38,677 nt of DNA. Source: Candidatus Woesearchaeota archaeon (lineage in GTDB: Archaea; Nanobdellota; Nanobdellia; Woesearchaeales; WJKL01). The stretch is from assembly GCA_018221125.1 (NCBI GenBank), contig JAAOYC010000057.1, positions 1-38,677 of the forward strand, written 5' to 3'. The position numbers and the translations under genes were made by a program. Shown here piece by piece: positions 28,504-37,900 of the stretch. A model generated the notes under the pieces. That model searched no databases and had not been told where the DNA came from. It saw only the letters and a list, made by a program, of their open reading frames with translations. Position 1 is the first letter of the stretch. Each line of letters starts with the position of its first letter.

Positions 28504-28650
28504 ATGGCAAAGCGCCCAATCTCAGCAACAATTGATAAAGAACTGATTTCTTGGATAGAAAAAGAACTCAAAGATAAAAAAAAGTACAGAAATAAGTCTC
28601 ATCTAATTGAAACAGCTCTAGAGTTATTAAAGGAGGGAAAAAATGGCTGA
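28504..28650 (+). CDS. 48-aa ribbon-helix-helix (CopG-like) regulator
   Basis: MAKRPISATIDKELISWIEKELKDKKKYRNKSHLIETALELLKEGKNG; overlaps the start of the downstream ATPase gene by 8 nt; not in the ORF track. Confidence 0.78.
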   Translation: MAKRPISATIDKELISWIEKELKDKKKYRNKSHLIETALELLKEGKNG

Positions 28651-30916
28651 ACCATATTCATATGATTTAATCAGGGAGGGAGAAGAGGTTATACTTAGAA
28701 TAGACTGCGAAACCCTGGCTTATATTCCATCTATAGAAGACAATTCAACTGTAATGGCTAAAACCCTGGGCATTCTCATGGAAACCGGACCTGTAACTAA
28801 GATTGTTTTTGCCCAGAAAAGGGATTATGAATATGATTTCTATCAAACCCAGCTTTTGATGGAAATATCTCAGCTCTATAACAGGCTGGCAAAGCAAAAA
28901 GAATTATTCTCATATTATGGAACAGGCGCTGAATGTGAAAAATGGTTTTCTTCAAGATATGCAAAGATCCGCCTGCTGATCTTCAGGCTTCTGAAAGAGG
29001 ATCCATTGGGAGCATATGTCTCATTAAAAAGAGAATATAGAAGAGAAACGATTGAGTTTGAAAAAACAATTGACCAAAGATATCTGGAATGCCAGAAAAA
29101 ATACATGTCTTTGCTGGATTATTTGATAAAAGAGCTGGACAAGACAAGATTGATCACAATAGCAAGGCCTTATCTTCCAGGATATATTTTAGAAAAAAGA
29201 GCTGTCTATCGAAGAATCTTCAAGCCAACAATAAAGCCTGATTTCATGTTTACAAAATTAATGGCATCATATCCAGAAGACGGAGAAGATATGGCAGCCT
29301 ACACTCTGGAAAAGAAAAGCTCAGAAGTGACAATCTTCAAGCTTCCAGATAATGTCCAGTATCTTTATCATTTGATCCCTCCTGAATTCAGGCTTTCTGA
29401 GGAAAAATATGAAATCCTGGATCTAGCAAGAAAGATTATGGCAGAGCACAAGCCAAAAAAACAGGAATTTATTGACCCTGAAAGAATGCGGACAGTATTC
29501 TATAATGTGGGTTATGACTTGATTGAAGAACTTTCAAATTACAGAAATACAAGGCTAAAAGAAGATGAGATAGATGAACTCACAGAGATTCTTGTAAGAT
29601 ACACAGTTGGATTTGGATTGATAGAAGTTTTGCTGCAAGACAAAAAAATCCAGGATATCACAATAAACAGCCCAGTGGGCCAAACCCCGATGTTTTTGGT
29701 GCATGCTGATTATGGAGACTGCACAACCAATATTATCCCAACACCTCCTGAATCTGAATCCTGGGCTTCAAAACTTAGAATGATTTCTGGAAGACCTCTG
29801 GATGAGGCAAATCCTGTCTTAGATACAGAGATAACCATTCCTCAAGCAAGAGCAAGGATAGGAGTCATAGCTCCTCCATTAAATCCCTCTGGCCTGGCAT
29901 TTGCATTCAGGCGCCATCGTGACCAGCCATGGACACTTCCTTTGTTCATAAAAAACAGGATGATCAATCCATTAGCAGCAGGGCTTATGAGCTTTATTAT
30001 AGACGGAAACAGGACTATGCTTATTGCAGGAACAAGGTCTGCTGGAAAGTCCTCTTTCCTTGGTTCAATCCTTGTTGAAATCATGAGAAGATATAGAATC
30101 CTGACAATTGAAGATACGCTGGAACTTCCAACATCTGCATTAAGAAAGATGGGTTATAATATCCAGTCAATGAAAGTGCGCTCTGCATTAGCAAAAAAAG
30201 GGGCAGAAGTCTCTGCAACAGAAGGAATCCGTACATCTCTAAGAATGGGAGATTCTGCATTGATTATAGGAGAAGTAAGAAGCAAGGAAGCTCTTGCATT
30301 ATATGAAGCAATGAGAGTGGGTGCAATGGCCAATGTTGTAGCAGGAACAATCCATGGTGAAAGCCCTTATGGAGTATTTGACAGGGTTGTAAATGACTTA
30401 GGCGTCCCAAGAACTTCATTCAAGGCAACTGACTTGGTTGCTGTAGCAAATCCAATAAAAAGTGCAGATGGCATGCAGAGATGGAGAAGAATCACTCAGA
30501 TAACTGAAGTAAGAAAAGAATGGGAAAAAGACCCTCTTCTTGAAAATGGTTTTGTTGACTTGATGAAATATGATGCAAAAACAGACGAGCTTATTCCTTC
30601 AGATGAGCTTGTAAATGGAGAATCAGATATCCTAAAAGCAATTGCAGGAAATGTAAAAGAATGGGCTGGAAATTGGGATGCTGTATGGGATAATGTGACC
30701 CTAAGGGCAAAAACAAAAGAAACTCTTGTTAAATACAGTGAAAAAGCAAAAATGCCTGATTTGTTAGAAGCCCATTTTGTAGTTCTATCCAATGATATGT
30801 TCCATAAATTTTCAGAATCAGTCAGAAAAGAAGTTGGTTCCTTGGACAGCAAGAGGATATTCTTTAACTGGGACAACTGGCTGAAAAAAGAAATCAAAAA
30901 AATAAAGATTAAGTAA
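28643..30916 (+). CDS. Type II/IV secretion (ArlI/TadA/GspE-like) ATPase
   Basis: MLIAGTRSAGKSSFLGSIL Walker A, ILTIEDTLELP, SALIIGEVRSKEALALYEAMRVGAMANVVAGTIHGESP. Confidence 0.9.
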   Translation: MAEPYSYDLIREGEEVILRIDCETLAYIPSIEDNSTVMAKTLGILMETGPVTKIVFAQKRDYEYDFYQTQLLMEISQLYNRLAKQKELFSYYGTGAECEKWFSSRYAKIRLLIFRLLKEDPLGAYVSLKREYRRETIEFEKTIDQRYLECQKKYMSLLDYLIKELDKTRLITIARPYLPGYILEKRAVYRRIFKPTIKPDFMFTKLMASYPEDGEDMAAYTLEKKSSEVTIFKLPDNVQYLYHLIPPEFRLSEEKYEILDLARKIMAEHKPKKQEFIDPERMRTVFYNVGYDLIEELSNYRNTRLKEDEIDELTEILVRYTVGFGLIEVLLQDKKIQDITINSPVGQTPMFLVHADYGDCTTNIIPTPPESESWASKLRMISGRPLDEANPVLDTEITIPQARARIGVIAPPLNPSGLAFAFRRHRDQPWTLPLFIKNRMINPLAAGLMSFIIDGNRTMLIAGTRSAGKSSFLGSILVEIMRRYRILTIEDTLELPTSALRKMGYNIQSMKVRSALAKKGAEVSATEGIRTSLRMGDSALIIGEVRSKEALALYEAMRVGAMANVVAGTIHGESPYGVFDRVVNDLGVPRTSFKATDLVAVANPIKSADGMQRWRRITQITEVRKEWEKDPLLENGFVDLMKYDAKTDELIPSDELVNGESDILKAIAGNVKEWAGNWDAVWDNVTLRAKTKETLVKYSEKAKMPDLLEAHFVVLSNDMFHKFSESVRKEVGSLDSKRIFFNWDNWLKKEIKKIKIK

Positions 30917-30977
30917 AAAACCGATGGAGTTGGTGCCAAATTTACGAGCTAAAAAATAAAAAAGAGGAAATTTAAGC

Positions 30978-33164
30978 ATGCCGCCTCCTGAACCTCCTAA
31001 AATTGATGAATTATTAAAGAAATACAAGCAAAGAATAGGAAAAGAGCTGGACTTAACTCCTGAAGCAGCAGTTGCAAAGCCTACTTTCTCCCGCGAATAT
31101 AAGCAGTTCAAAAAAGAGTACCTCCCAAAAAGACTTTCATTCTATGAAAAAGCATGCAACATCAGCGGACGAATCCTTAAGCTGACTCCTGATAAAAAGA
31201 AAGCAGCATTGATGCAGGAAGATCTCAATACCTGCCATCTTAACATAACTCCAACAGGAGTTCTTTCATTTGCAGTTCTTGCCCCCCTATTGATTATCTT
31301 ACTTGGCTCTTTAATCTCATTCGCTATATTCGAAGCATTATTCTTTGTAGTATTCTTCTTGATAGTAGGGCTGGTTATTATATCACCTCTGATGAATATG
31401 CCCCGTTATTTGGCAAACAACTGGCGTATGAAAGCCTCAAACCAGATGGTTTTATGCATATTTTACATGGTAACCTATATGAGGCACACTTCTAACTTAG
31501 AACATGCGATAAACTTTGCAGCAGAACATTTGTCTCCTCCATTATCCCTTGACTTAAAAAAAATACTCTGGGATGTTGAAACTGAAAAATATGAATCAGT
31601 TAAAGAATCTTTAGATGAGTATTTAGAAACATGGAGAAAATATAATAAAGAATTCATAGAAGCGTTCCATCTGATTGAATCCTCTCTTTACGAGCCGTCT
31701 GAATCAAGAAGATTAAGCCTTTTGGACAAATCACTGGATGTAATCCTTACAGAAACATATGAAAAGATGCTTCATTATGCTCATAATCTTAAATCTCCAA
31801 TTACAATGCTGCACATGCTTGGAATAATCCTTCCGATTCTGGGGTTAGTGATACTCCCTCTTATTGTGAATTTCCTTGGAGAAGTTAAATGGTATCATAT
31901 AGCTACATTATATAATATTGTTCTTCCAATTGGAGTTCATTTTCTTGGAAAATCTATACTTTCGAAACGTCCAACAGGTTATGGAGATACAGATATCTCA
32001 GAAGAGAATCCTGAACTTAAAAAATACAGGAATGTTCTTATAAAGATAGGGGGATTCGAGCTTGCAATAAATCCTTTAGTTATCAGCATTGTCATAGGAG
32101 TGATCTTTTTCTTGATTGGAATGAGCCCATTGCTAATGCACTCCCTTGATATCCCTGATATCGGCTTCTTTGGAGTTGATGGATCAACACCTTGCGGCTA
32201 CAAATACTGTCTGTTAGAATACAGGCAAAGTTCTTCTGAACTAACACCTGACAAGATAGTGGGGCCTTATGGGATTGGCTCGGCTATTCTCTCTGTATTT
32301 GCTGTCCTGGGTATAAGCTTGTCTTTTGGGATCTACTATAAACTAAAATCAAAGAATGTGATAAAAATAAGAAACAAGGCTAAAAAACTTGAAGATGAAT
32401 TTGCATCTGCATTATTTCAGCTTGGAAACAGGCTTGGAGATGGCTTGCCAGCAGAGATTGCATTTGGCAGAGTCGCAGAAGTCATGAAAGATAGTGTTTC
32501 TGGAAGTTTCTTTGAAGTTGTAAGCTCAAACATAAGAAGGATGGGGATGTCTGTAGAACAGGCTATATTCAATCCTAAAACCGGCGCAATTGTTTACTTT
32601 CCTTCCAAGATGATAGACTCCTCAATGAAAGTCCTGATACAATCCATCAAAAAAGGCCCAAAAGTTGCTGCACAATCCCTGACCAACATTGCAAGATACA
32701 TAAAGGAGATCCACAAGGTAAATGAAAGATTAAGAGACCTTATGGCAGATATCATCTCTTCAATGAAAGCCCAGATATCATTCCTGACGCCGGCAATTGC
32801 AGGCATTGTTGTTGGAATTACTTCAATGGTTACAACTATCCTTGGAAAACTTGGAGGGCAGCTTGGAAAATTGGCAGAGACAGGAGAAGCAAGTGCAAGC
32901 CAGCTGAACTTGGTAAGCATGTTTGGAGACGGCATTCCAACATATTATTTCCAGTTGATAGTGGGACTCTATGTAGTGCAGATAGCCTATATCCTGACAA
33001 TAATCTCAAATGGGATAGAAAACGGCTCAGATAAACTAGCTGAAAGATATGCTCTGGGAAACAACCTGACCAGAAGCATTGCCCTATATGCCATAATAAC
33101 CTTGTCTGTCATGCTGCTGTTCAATATAATAGCAGGACAGATAATGCAAGTTACATTTGTATAG
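30978..33164 (+). CDS. Type II secretion F/TadC-family platform protein (two T2SSF-like halves)
   Basis: Two soluble helical domains each followed by TM helices (MKASNQMVLCIFYMVTYMRHTSNLEHAINFA...; LEDEFASALFQLGNRLGDGLPAEIAFGRV...); directly downstream of the ATPase. Confidence 0.85.
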   Translation: MPPPEPPKIDELLKKYKQRIGKELDLTPEAAVAKPTFSREYKQFKKEYLPKRLSFYEKACNISGRILKLTPDKKKAALMQEDLNTCHLNITPTGVLSFAVLAPLLIILLGSLISFAIFEALFFVVFFLIVGLVIISPLMNMPRYLANNWRMKASNQMVLCIFYMVTYMRHTSNLEHAINFAAEHLSPPLSLDLKKILWDVETEKYESVKESLDEYLETWRKYNKEFIEAFHLIESSLYEPSESRRLSLLDKSLDVILTETYEKMLHYAHNLKSPITMLHMLGIILPILGLVILPLIVNFLGEVKWYHIATLYNIVLPIGVHFLGKSILSKRPTGYGDTDISEENPELKKYRNVLIKIGGFELAINPLVISIVIGVIFFLIGMSPLLMHSLDIPDIGFFGVDGSTPCGYKYCLLEYRQSSSELTPDKIVGPYGIGSAILSVFAVLGISLSFGIYYKLKSKNVIKIRNKAKKLEDEFASALFQLGNRLGDGLPAEIAFGRVAEVMKDSVSGSFFEVVSSNIRRMGMSVEQAIFNPKTGAIVYFPSKMIDSSMKVLIQSIKKGPKVAAQSLTNIARYIKEIHKVNERLRDLMADIISSMKAQISFLTPAIAGIVVGITSMVTTILGKLGGQLGKLAETGEASASQLNLVSMFGDGIPTYYFQLIVGLYVVQIAYILTIISNGIENGSDKLAERYALGNNLTRSIALYAIITLSVMLLFNIIAGQIMQVTFV

Positions 33165-33232
33165 AATTCTAACCACTGGTCACTGGACATTGGGTCGCAG
33201 AGCTTATAAAGAATAAAGTTTATTATAATTGT

Positions 33233-33922
33233 ATGAAATTTGATTTATCAAAAATTAGATTAAGCAAAAATGACATAAATAAAGGACTAACATTACCTAA
33301 AAAGTCTTCTAAAGAATTAGCAGAGTTTATTGGTATATTGGCTGGAGATGGGCATATTAGCTTTAATACATGTCAATCTAAAATTCTTATCACTTGTAAT
33401 TTCTTAACAGAGTATGATTATTTAACCTATGTAAAAGGATTAATCTTAAAATTATTTAACATTAATGTAAAAGTTCGTAAGAGAAACAATATAAATGCAG
33501 CAATTATATGTTTTTACTCCTCAGCATTAGTCTCTTTCATGAATCAAATCGGCTATTATAAACATAAAATTAATATTATCATTCCTAGTTGGATAAAAAC
33601 AAATGACACTTATATGGCTACATTTACAAGAGGGTTATTCGATACCGATGGTTGTGTATTCGTTTCTGATAAAGCTGGATCGCCTAAATATCCTTGTGTA
33701 GAATTAACAACCATTAATTTAAAATTAGCTGAAGATATTAAGAAATTTCTAGAAAGAAAAAAATTCAGAACATCAAAAGTAAGATCTTACTATTATAGGC
33801 ACAGTAATAATGCATCCTACAAAGTTTCAATATATGGCTGGTTAAACCTTTCAAGATGGTTAAAAGAAATAGGATTCTCAAATCAGTATAAATTAAATAA
33901 AGCTTTAAGATATAGAAAATAA
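33233..33922 (+). CDS. LAGLIDADG-type homing endonuclease
   Basis: LAEFIGILAGDGHI and FTRGLFDTDGCVF motif pair in 229 aa. Confidence 0.87.
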   Translation: MKFDLSKIRLSKNDINKGLTLPKKSSKELAEFIGILAGDGHISFNTCQSKILITCNFLTEYDYLTYVKGLILKLFNINVKVRKRNNINAAIICFYSSALVSFMNQIGYYKHKINIIIPSWIKTNDTYMATFTRGLFDTDGCVFVSDKAGSPKYPCVELTTINLKLAEDIKKFLERKKFRTSKVRSYYYRHSNNASYKVSIYGWLNLSRWLKEIGFSNQYKLNKALRYRK

Positions 33923-33925
33923 AAA

Positions 33926-34078
33926 TGGGAATGCTGGGATTTGAACCCAGGATTTAGGGCAGTTCACCTTTCGTTGAACAACTCACCTACGTGACTGAGA
34001 TTCGCTAAGGACTACCCTTCAGCGTATTTAGCTACACTTATTATGTGTATGTGCTCTCCCAGTCTGAGCTACATTCCC
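33926..34078 (-). tRNA. tRNA-like gene with about 75-nt extra internal sequence (intron candidate); isotype undetermined
   Basis: Minus-strand GGGAATG/CATTCCC acceptor, GCTC-AGACTGGGA-GAGC D arm, CTGGG-TTCAAAT-CCCAG T arm, discriminator A, no encoded CCA; 153 nt total. Confidence 0.75.
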
Positions 34079-34111
34079 ATCAAATCAAAAAATAAAAAAG
34101 GATTTATAAAT

Positions 34112-34588
34112 CTATTCTATTTTCTCTTCAACAACAGGTTCTTCTTTTTTCTCTTCAGGTTTTGGAGCTTCTTCTTTTTTCAAATGAAGTTTTTCTTCAA
34201 CAGCTTCAACAACTTCTTCAACTTTCTCTTTGACATCTTCTACAACATCTTTTGCTTTCTCTACAATGCCTTCTTTCTCTTCTGTTGCTCCTTCGCTTTT
34301 CCCAACAACTTCCAGTTTTCCAAATTTCCCTGTAGTCAGTTGCTTCTCTCCCTGAAATTCATTAACATATCCATTTGTTATATGAACCTTGTCTCCAGCC
34401 TTGATTTGGTCAATCTGTTCATTCCACAAGCTTAATTTAATCTCCCCTGTCTCATCCTTTGCTTTAGCAGTAGCTACTCTTCCGCTTTTGTCAAACTTTT
34501 GGAATTCCTTGATTTCTCCAACTTCTACTATTTCAATAACAATATCAACATCGCCTTGTCTTACTTCTAAATCTTGAATCTGTACCAT
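34112..34588 (-). CDS. OB-fold nucleic-acid-binding protein (SOSS-B/RPA-like) with charged C-terminal tail
   Basis: KFDKSGRVATAKAKDETGEIKLSLWNEQIDQIKAGDKVHITNGYVNEFQGEKQLTTGKFGKLE; Glu/Lys/Val-rich tail. Confidence 0.85.
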   Translation of the reverse strand: MVQIQDLEVRQGDVDIVIEIVEVGEIKEFQKFDKSGRVATAKAKDETGEIKLSLWNEQIDQIKAGDKVHITNGYVNEFQGEKQLTTGKFGKLEVVGKSEGATEEKEGIVEKAKDVVEDVKEKVEEVVEAVEEKLHLKKEEAPKPEEKKEEPVVEEKIE

Positions 34589-34624
34589 TTGATTTCACAT
34601 CCTTCTTTTTATATTACAATAATT

Positions 34625-34717
34625 TAAGGTGCTATATCACCTTATTCTCAAAAAATTTAACTGTTTTAAAAAGGTTGCGATAGCAACCCCTATAAACTTT
34701 GAGATTCTTCTCAAAGT
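34625..34717. other. Cluster of three perfect hairpins
   Basis: TAAGGTG-CTATAT-CACCTTA (34625-34644), GGTTGC-GATA-GCAACC (34673-34688), ACTTTGAGA-TTCT-TCTCAAAGT (34696-34717). Confidence 0.55.
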
Positions 34718-34779
34718 GTGTTGAGCTTTGTTTTGGCTTTGTTAAAACTTTGTCAATTTTTATTGCTATCTTGGGCATT

Positions 34780-34944
34780 TTATTTCATCTCCTCAAATTC
34801 AATATACCATCTCTGGGTTTTTTCATCAAAATTAAAAACAACATCATATTTCTTGGATTTGTCAATGGCAAAAAGCAAAGGCATAGGTACAGTTGTCTCA
34901 AACGAGCTTCCTCTTTTGTACATCTTTCTTCTTATTGTTGCCAT
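34780..34944 (-). CDS. 54-aa small conserved-looking protein
   Basis: MATIRRKMYKRGSSFETTVPMPLLFAIDKSKKYDVVFNFDEKTQRWYIEFEEMK; starts 1 nt after the stop of the giant surface-protein gene; not in the ORF track. Confidence 0.65.
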   Translation of the reverse strand: MATIRRKMYKRGSSFETTVPMPLLFAIDKSKKYDVVFNFDEKTQRWYIEFEEMK

Positions 34945-34945
34945 T

Positions 34946-37900
34946 TTACCTTAGTCTGCTCAACTCCCTGTTTATTTTATCAAGCTGCGAATCAATTACA
35001 TCTTCCTCAATCACAGCCGCTTTCTTAGGCTTGATTAGCTTCTTTCTGGGAATTTTATGTTCTTTGAAATATTCATCACAATATTTATCTACAAATTTCT
35101 TTGGCCAGCCTTCAAATACTAATGCTTCTTTGGCTTCTTCGGGTGTTATTCCCTTCAATATTGCATTTCCAAGGAATACATCTAACCTGCCCTTATACCC
35201 TCCCTTTCTTTGTTCATGGAATGCTTTTTCTTTTCCACGGGAAATTCTTCTTTCTTCAGCAGCCCTGATTTCAAGTTCTCTTTGCCGGGCATGCTCAATC
35301 TCTCTCTGTTTTGCTCTCTTTCCTCTCAATTCTCTTTCTTTCCCAGCTATTCTTTCCTTCTCCCTTCTTCTCAATTTCCTCTTGAAAGCACCATATCTAT
35401 TGCGAATAGCTCCAATTTTTTCCTTCCCTTCTCCCCTTTTCCTCCTCTTGAATGCTATAAATTTCCGGTAAAACATCATTCTTTCATAATTCCTAGATGT
35501 ATAGACACCTAAAATCAGGACACCAGCAGCTAAGATAGTCAGCAAGAATCCTCCAATATTATCTCCAATGAATCCTGCTGCTGCTTTAATCGCCCCAATG
35601 CTTGCTGGAATATATCTGTCTTTTATAAAAGAGCCAAAATCTCCAGTAACATAATTAATTCCATTCCAAAATCCTGAAATAACCTCCTTGCTCCATGGCC
35701 AGTAAGTTCCTGAGATAAATCCTCCTGTATTGATTGTAGCCTCCCTAATAACAGGCCAGGCCTTTTCTGTTAAAAATCCAGTTATAATTTGCAATATTGT
35801 TTTGTAAGTCAAAGGCATTTCAACTTCAGGTCCAGGAGTATAGCATAATCCAGAAGTTGCATTGCAGCTATTTATACAATCACTGTCTGACATACACTGC
35901 TTGCCATCTCCGCAAGGCTTACAACCAGGTCCTCCGCAGTCAATATCTGTCTCATCATAATCCAGGATTCCATCCTGGCAACCAAGATAATATTCACAGC
36001 TTCTGTTTTCCTCTGGCTTGATAAATTCCTGAACATTAGTTATAATCCTCTGATTATATAGATCATCGCATCTGTTCAAATCCCAGCAAGTTCTCCATTG
36101 TGTGCCATTTGGCAGGCATGGGCTCCATTCAGTGCAGTTCCATTCTTCTCCGCAGATTGTTGTCCCTCCTCCTCTTCCAACAGCTGTTGGTGCTGGCGCA
36201 GAAGGACAGGTTCCGCAATCAACATTGCAAATAGGATAATTATTGTCATTGCCGCATGCATTAGGTGAAACACAAGCTCCATCTCCGCATTTAGCATAGA
36301 TATTCTGGAGTGTCCAAGGAGAAGTCAAGTCAATAGGTATCCTATAAATAAATCCTGCATAAGTTACATTGCCTGCATAAACATTCTCATTTGTTATATT
36401 TGAATTGGCTACATATAAATCATGAATAGTCAAAGTGTTGCTATGGTATATATCAGACTGGTTAACAATAGAATTACTCACTACAGAATATTCCACATGT
36501 GAATTATCAAATGTTGAATTTGAAATATTTGTATAGGCAACAGTTGAATCATGCACAATACAAGGCCCACTAATACAAATTGAACCGGTTATATTAGATG
36601 GATCCACCCACCATCCATCCCCGCTTGAATCTTCTATATAGCTATTGTTGCAAAATGAATTGGTTAAGTTTGAATTTATTACAGTGCAGTTAATTGAAGT
36701 AAAGTTAGTTAATGTCGAATCATCGATTGTTGAGTTAGTCACAGTGGAATTAATTATAACTGAGTCATTAATATCTGAATTTATTTCTGTAGAATTGTAG
36801 ATACTGTCATTATAATTAGTAGAATCCACCACAGTGCTGTCTACAACTGTTGAATTAATCTTAGTTGAATTTATAATGGTCGAATTTGTGATATCTGAAT
36901 TATCTATGGTTGAGTCATTTATTGTAGAGTCTATTACTGTAGAATCTGTTATGTTTGAATTGTTTATAGTAGAGTCTGTTATATTTGAATTATCAATTAT
37001 TGAGTCATCAATAGTGGAATTTGTAATGTTTGAATCAGTTACATTTGAATCAATAACTGTGGAGTTGTCTATGGTTGAATCTATTATAGTTGAATTGTCA
37101 ATTGTAGAGTCATCAATAGTGGAGTTGTCAATTGTAGAGTTTGTGATTGTTGAATTATCAATTGTTGAGTTAGTAATGTTTGAGTCAATAATTGTTGAAT
37201 TCGTTACGTTAGAGTCTATTATTGTGGAGTCATTGATGTTTGAATTAGTTTCATTAGAATTAATTATTGTACTATTATTGTTTACTGAATTTGTTACCGT
37301 ACTATTTATGATTGTAGAATCTATCTTTGAGGAATTTGTGATGTTTGAATTGTCAATAGTTGAGTTAATTATTGTTGAATTGTCTATAGTGGAATTTGTT
37401 ATAGTTGAATTAGTTGCATTTGAGTTGTTGATTGTTGATGAGAGGAATACTTGAACAGTAATATCCTCAATAGCTGTTTCTTTATTTCCAACATTATCAT
37501 AAGCTATTGATTGTAATATATATGTCCCATCTGAAGTAGGATTCCATGTATAATTCCAATCTGTTGTTCCTGTTGTATTCACTAAACTTCCACTTATATT
37601 CAATTCTACTCTTTCTACACCAGAATAAGCATCACTTGCATTACCAGTTACATTATATGGAACAGCATTTTGACCCAATGCTTCTTGATCAGCAGGAGTT
37701 ATTATATATGACTCCGGAGGCGTGGCATCTATAGTAAGATTATAAGTCACAGAACTACCTTCATTACGATTTGAGCTACTGTCAGTGCAATTTACACTCC
37801 AATTATACTGCCCATCAGGTAGGGTTGGTGTAAAGAAATTAACTCCATTATTTGTTACAGAACTATTTGTTAGATTAATAGCTCCATTGAGGATTAAACT

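Noticed and set aside
24407-33164. Canonical archaellum (arl/fla) operon
   Set aside because: Only ATPase and platform-type genes are recognisable; no archaellin, ArlF/G/H or prepilin peptidase seen
33165-33232. Short CACTGG direct repeats before the endonuclease gene
   Set aside because: Only two 6-bp copies; no evidence of element boundaries
34043-34435. 130-aa plus-strand ORF rich in Phe/Asn
   Set aside because: Antisense to the OB-fold protein tail and the tRNA-like gene
34893-35471. 192-aa plus-strand Ser/Leu-rich ORF
   Set aside because: Antisense to the basic tail of the giant surface protein
36637-37445. CRISPR array
   Set aside because: Period is 15 bp, degenerate, in coding frame, with no spacer-repeat alternation
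36834-37454. 206-aa plus-strand ORF (VESTVELIMVE... repeats)
   Set aside because: Antisense read-through of the 15-bp repeats encoding the pentapeptide region; the minus-strand frame carries the recognisable domains
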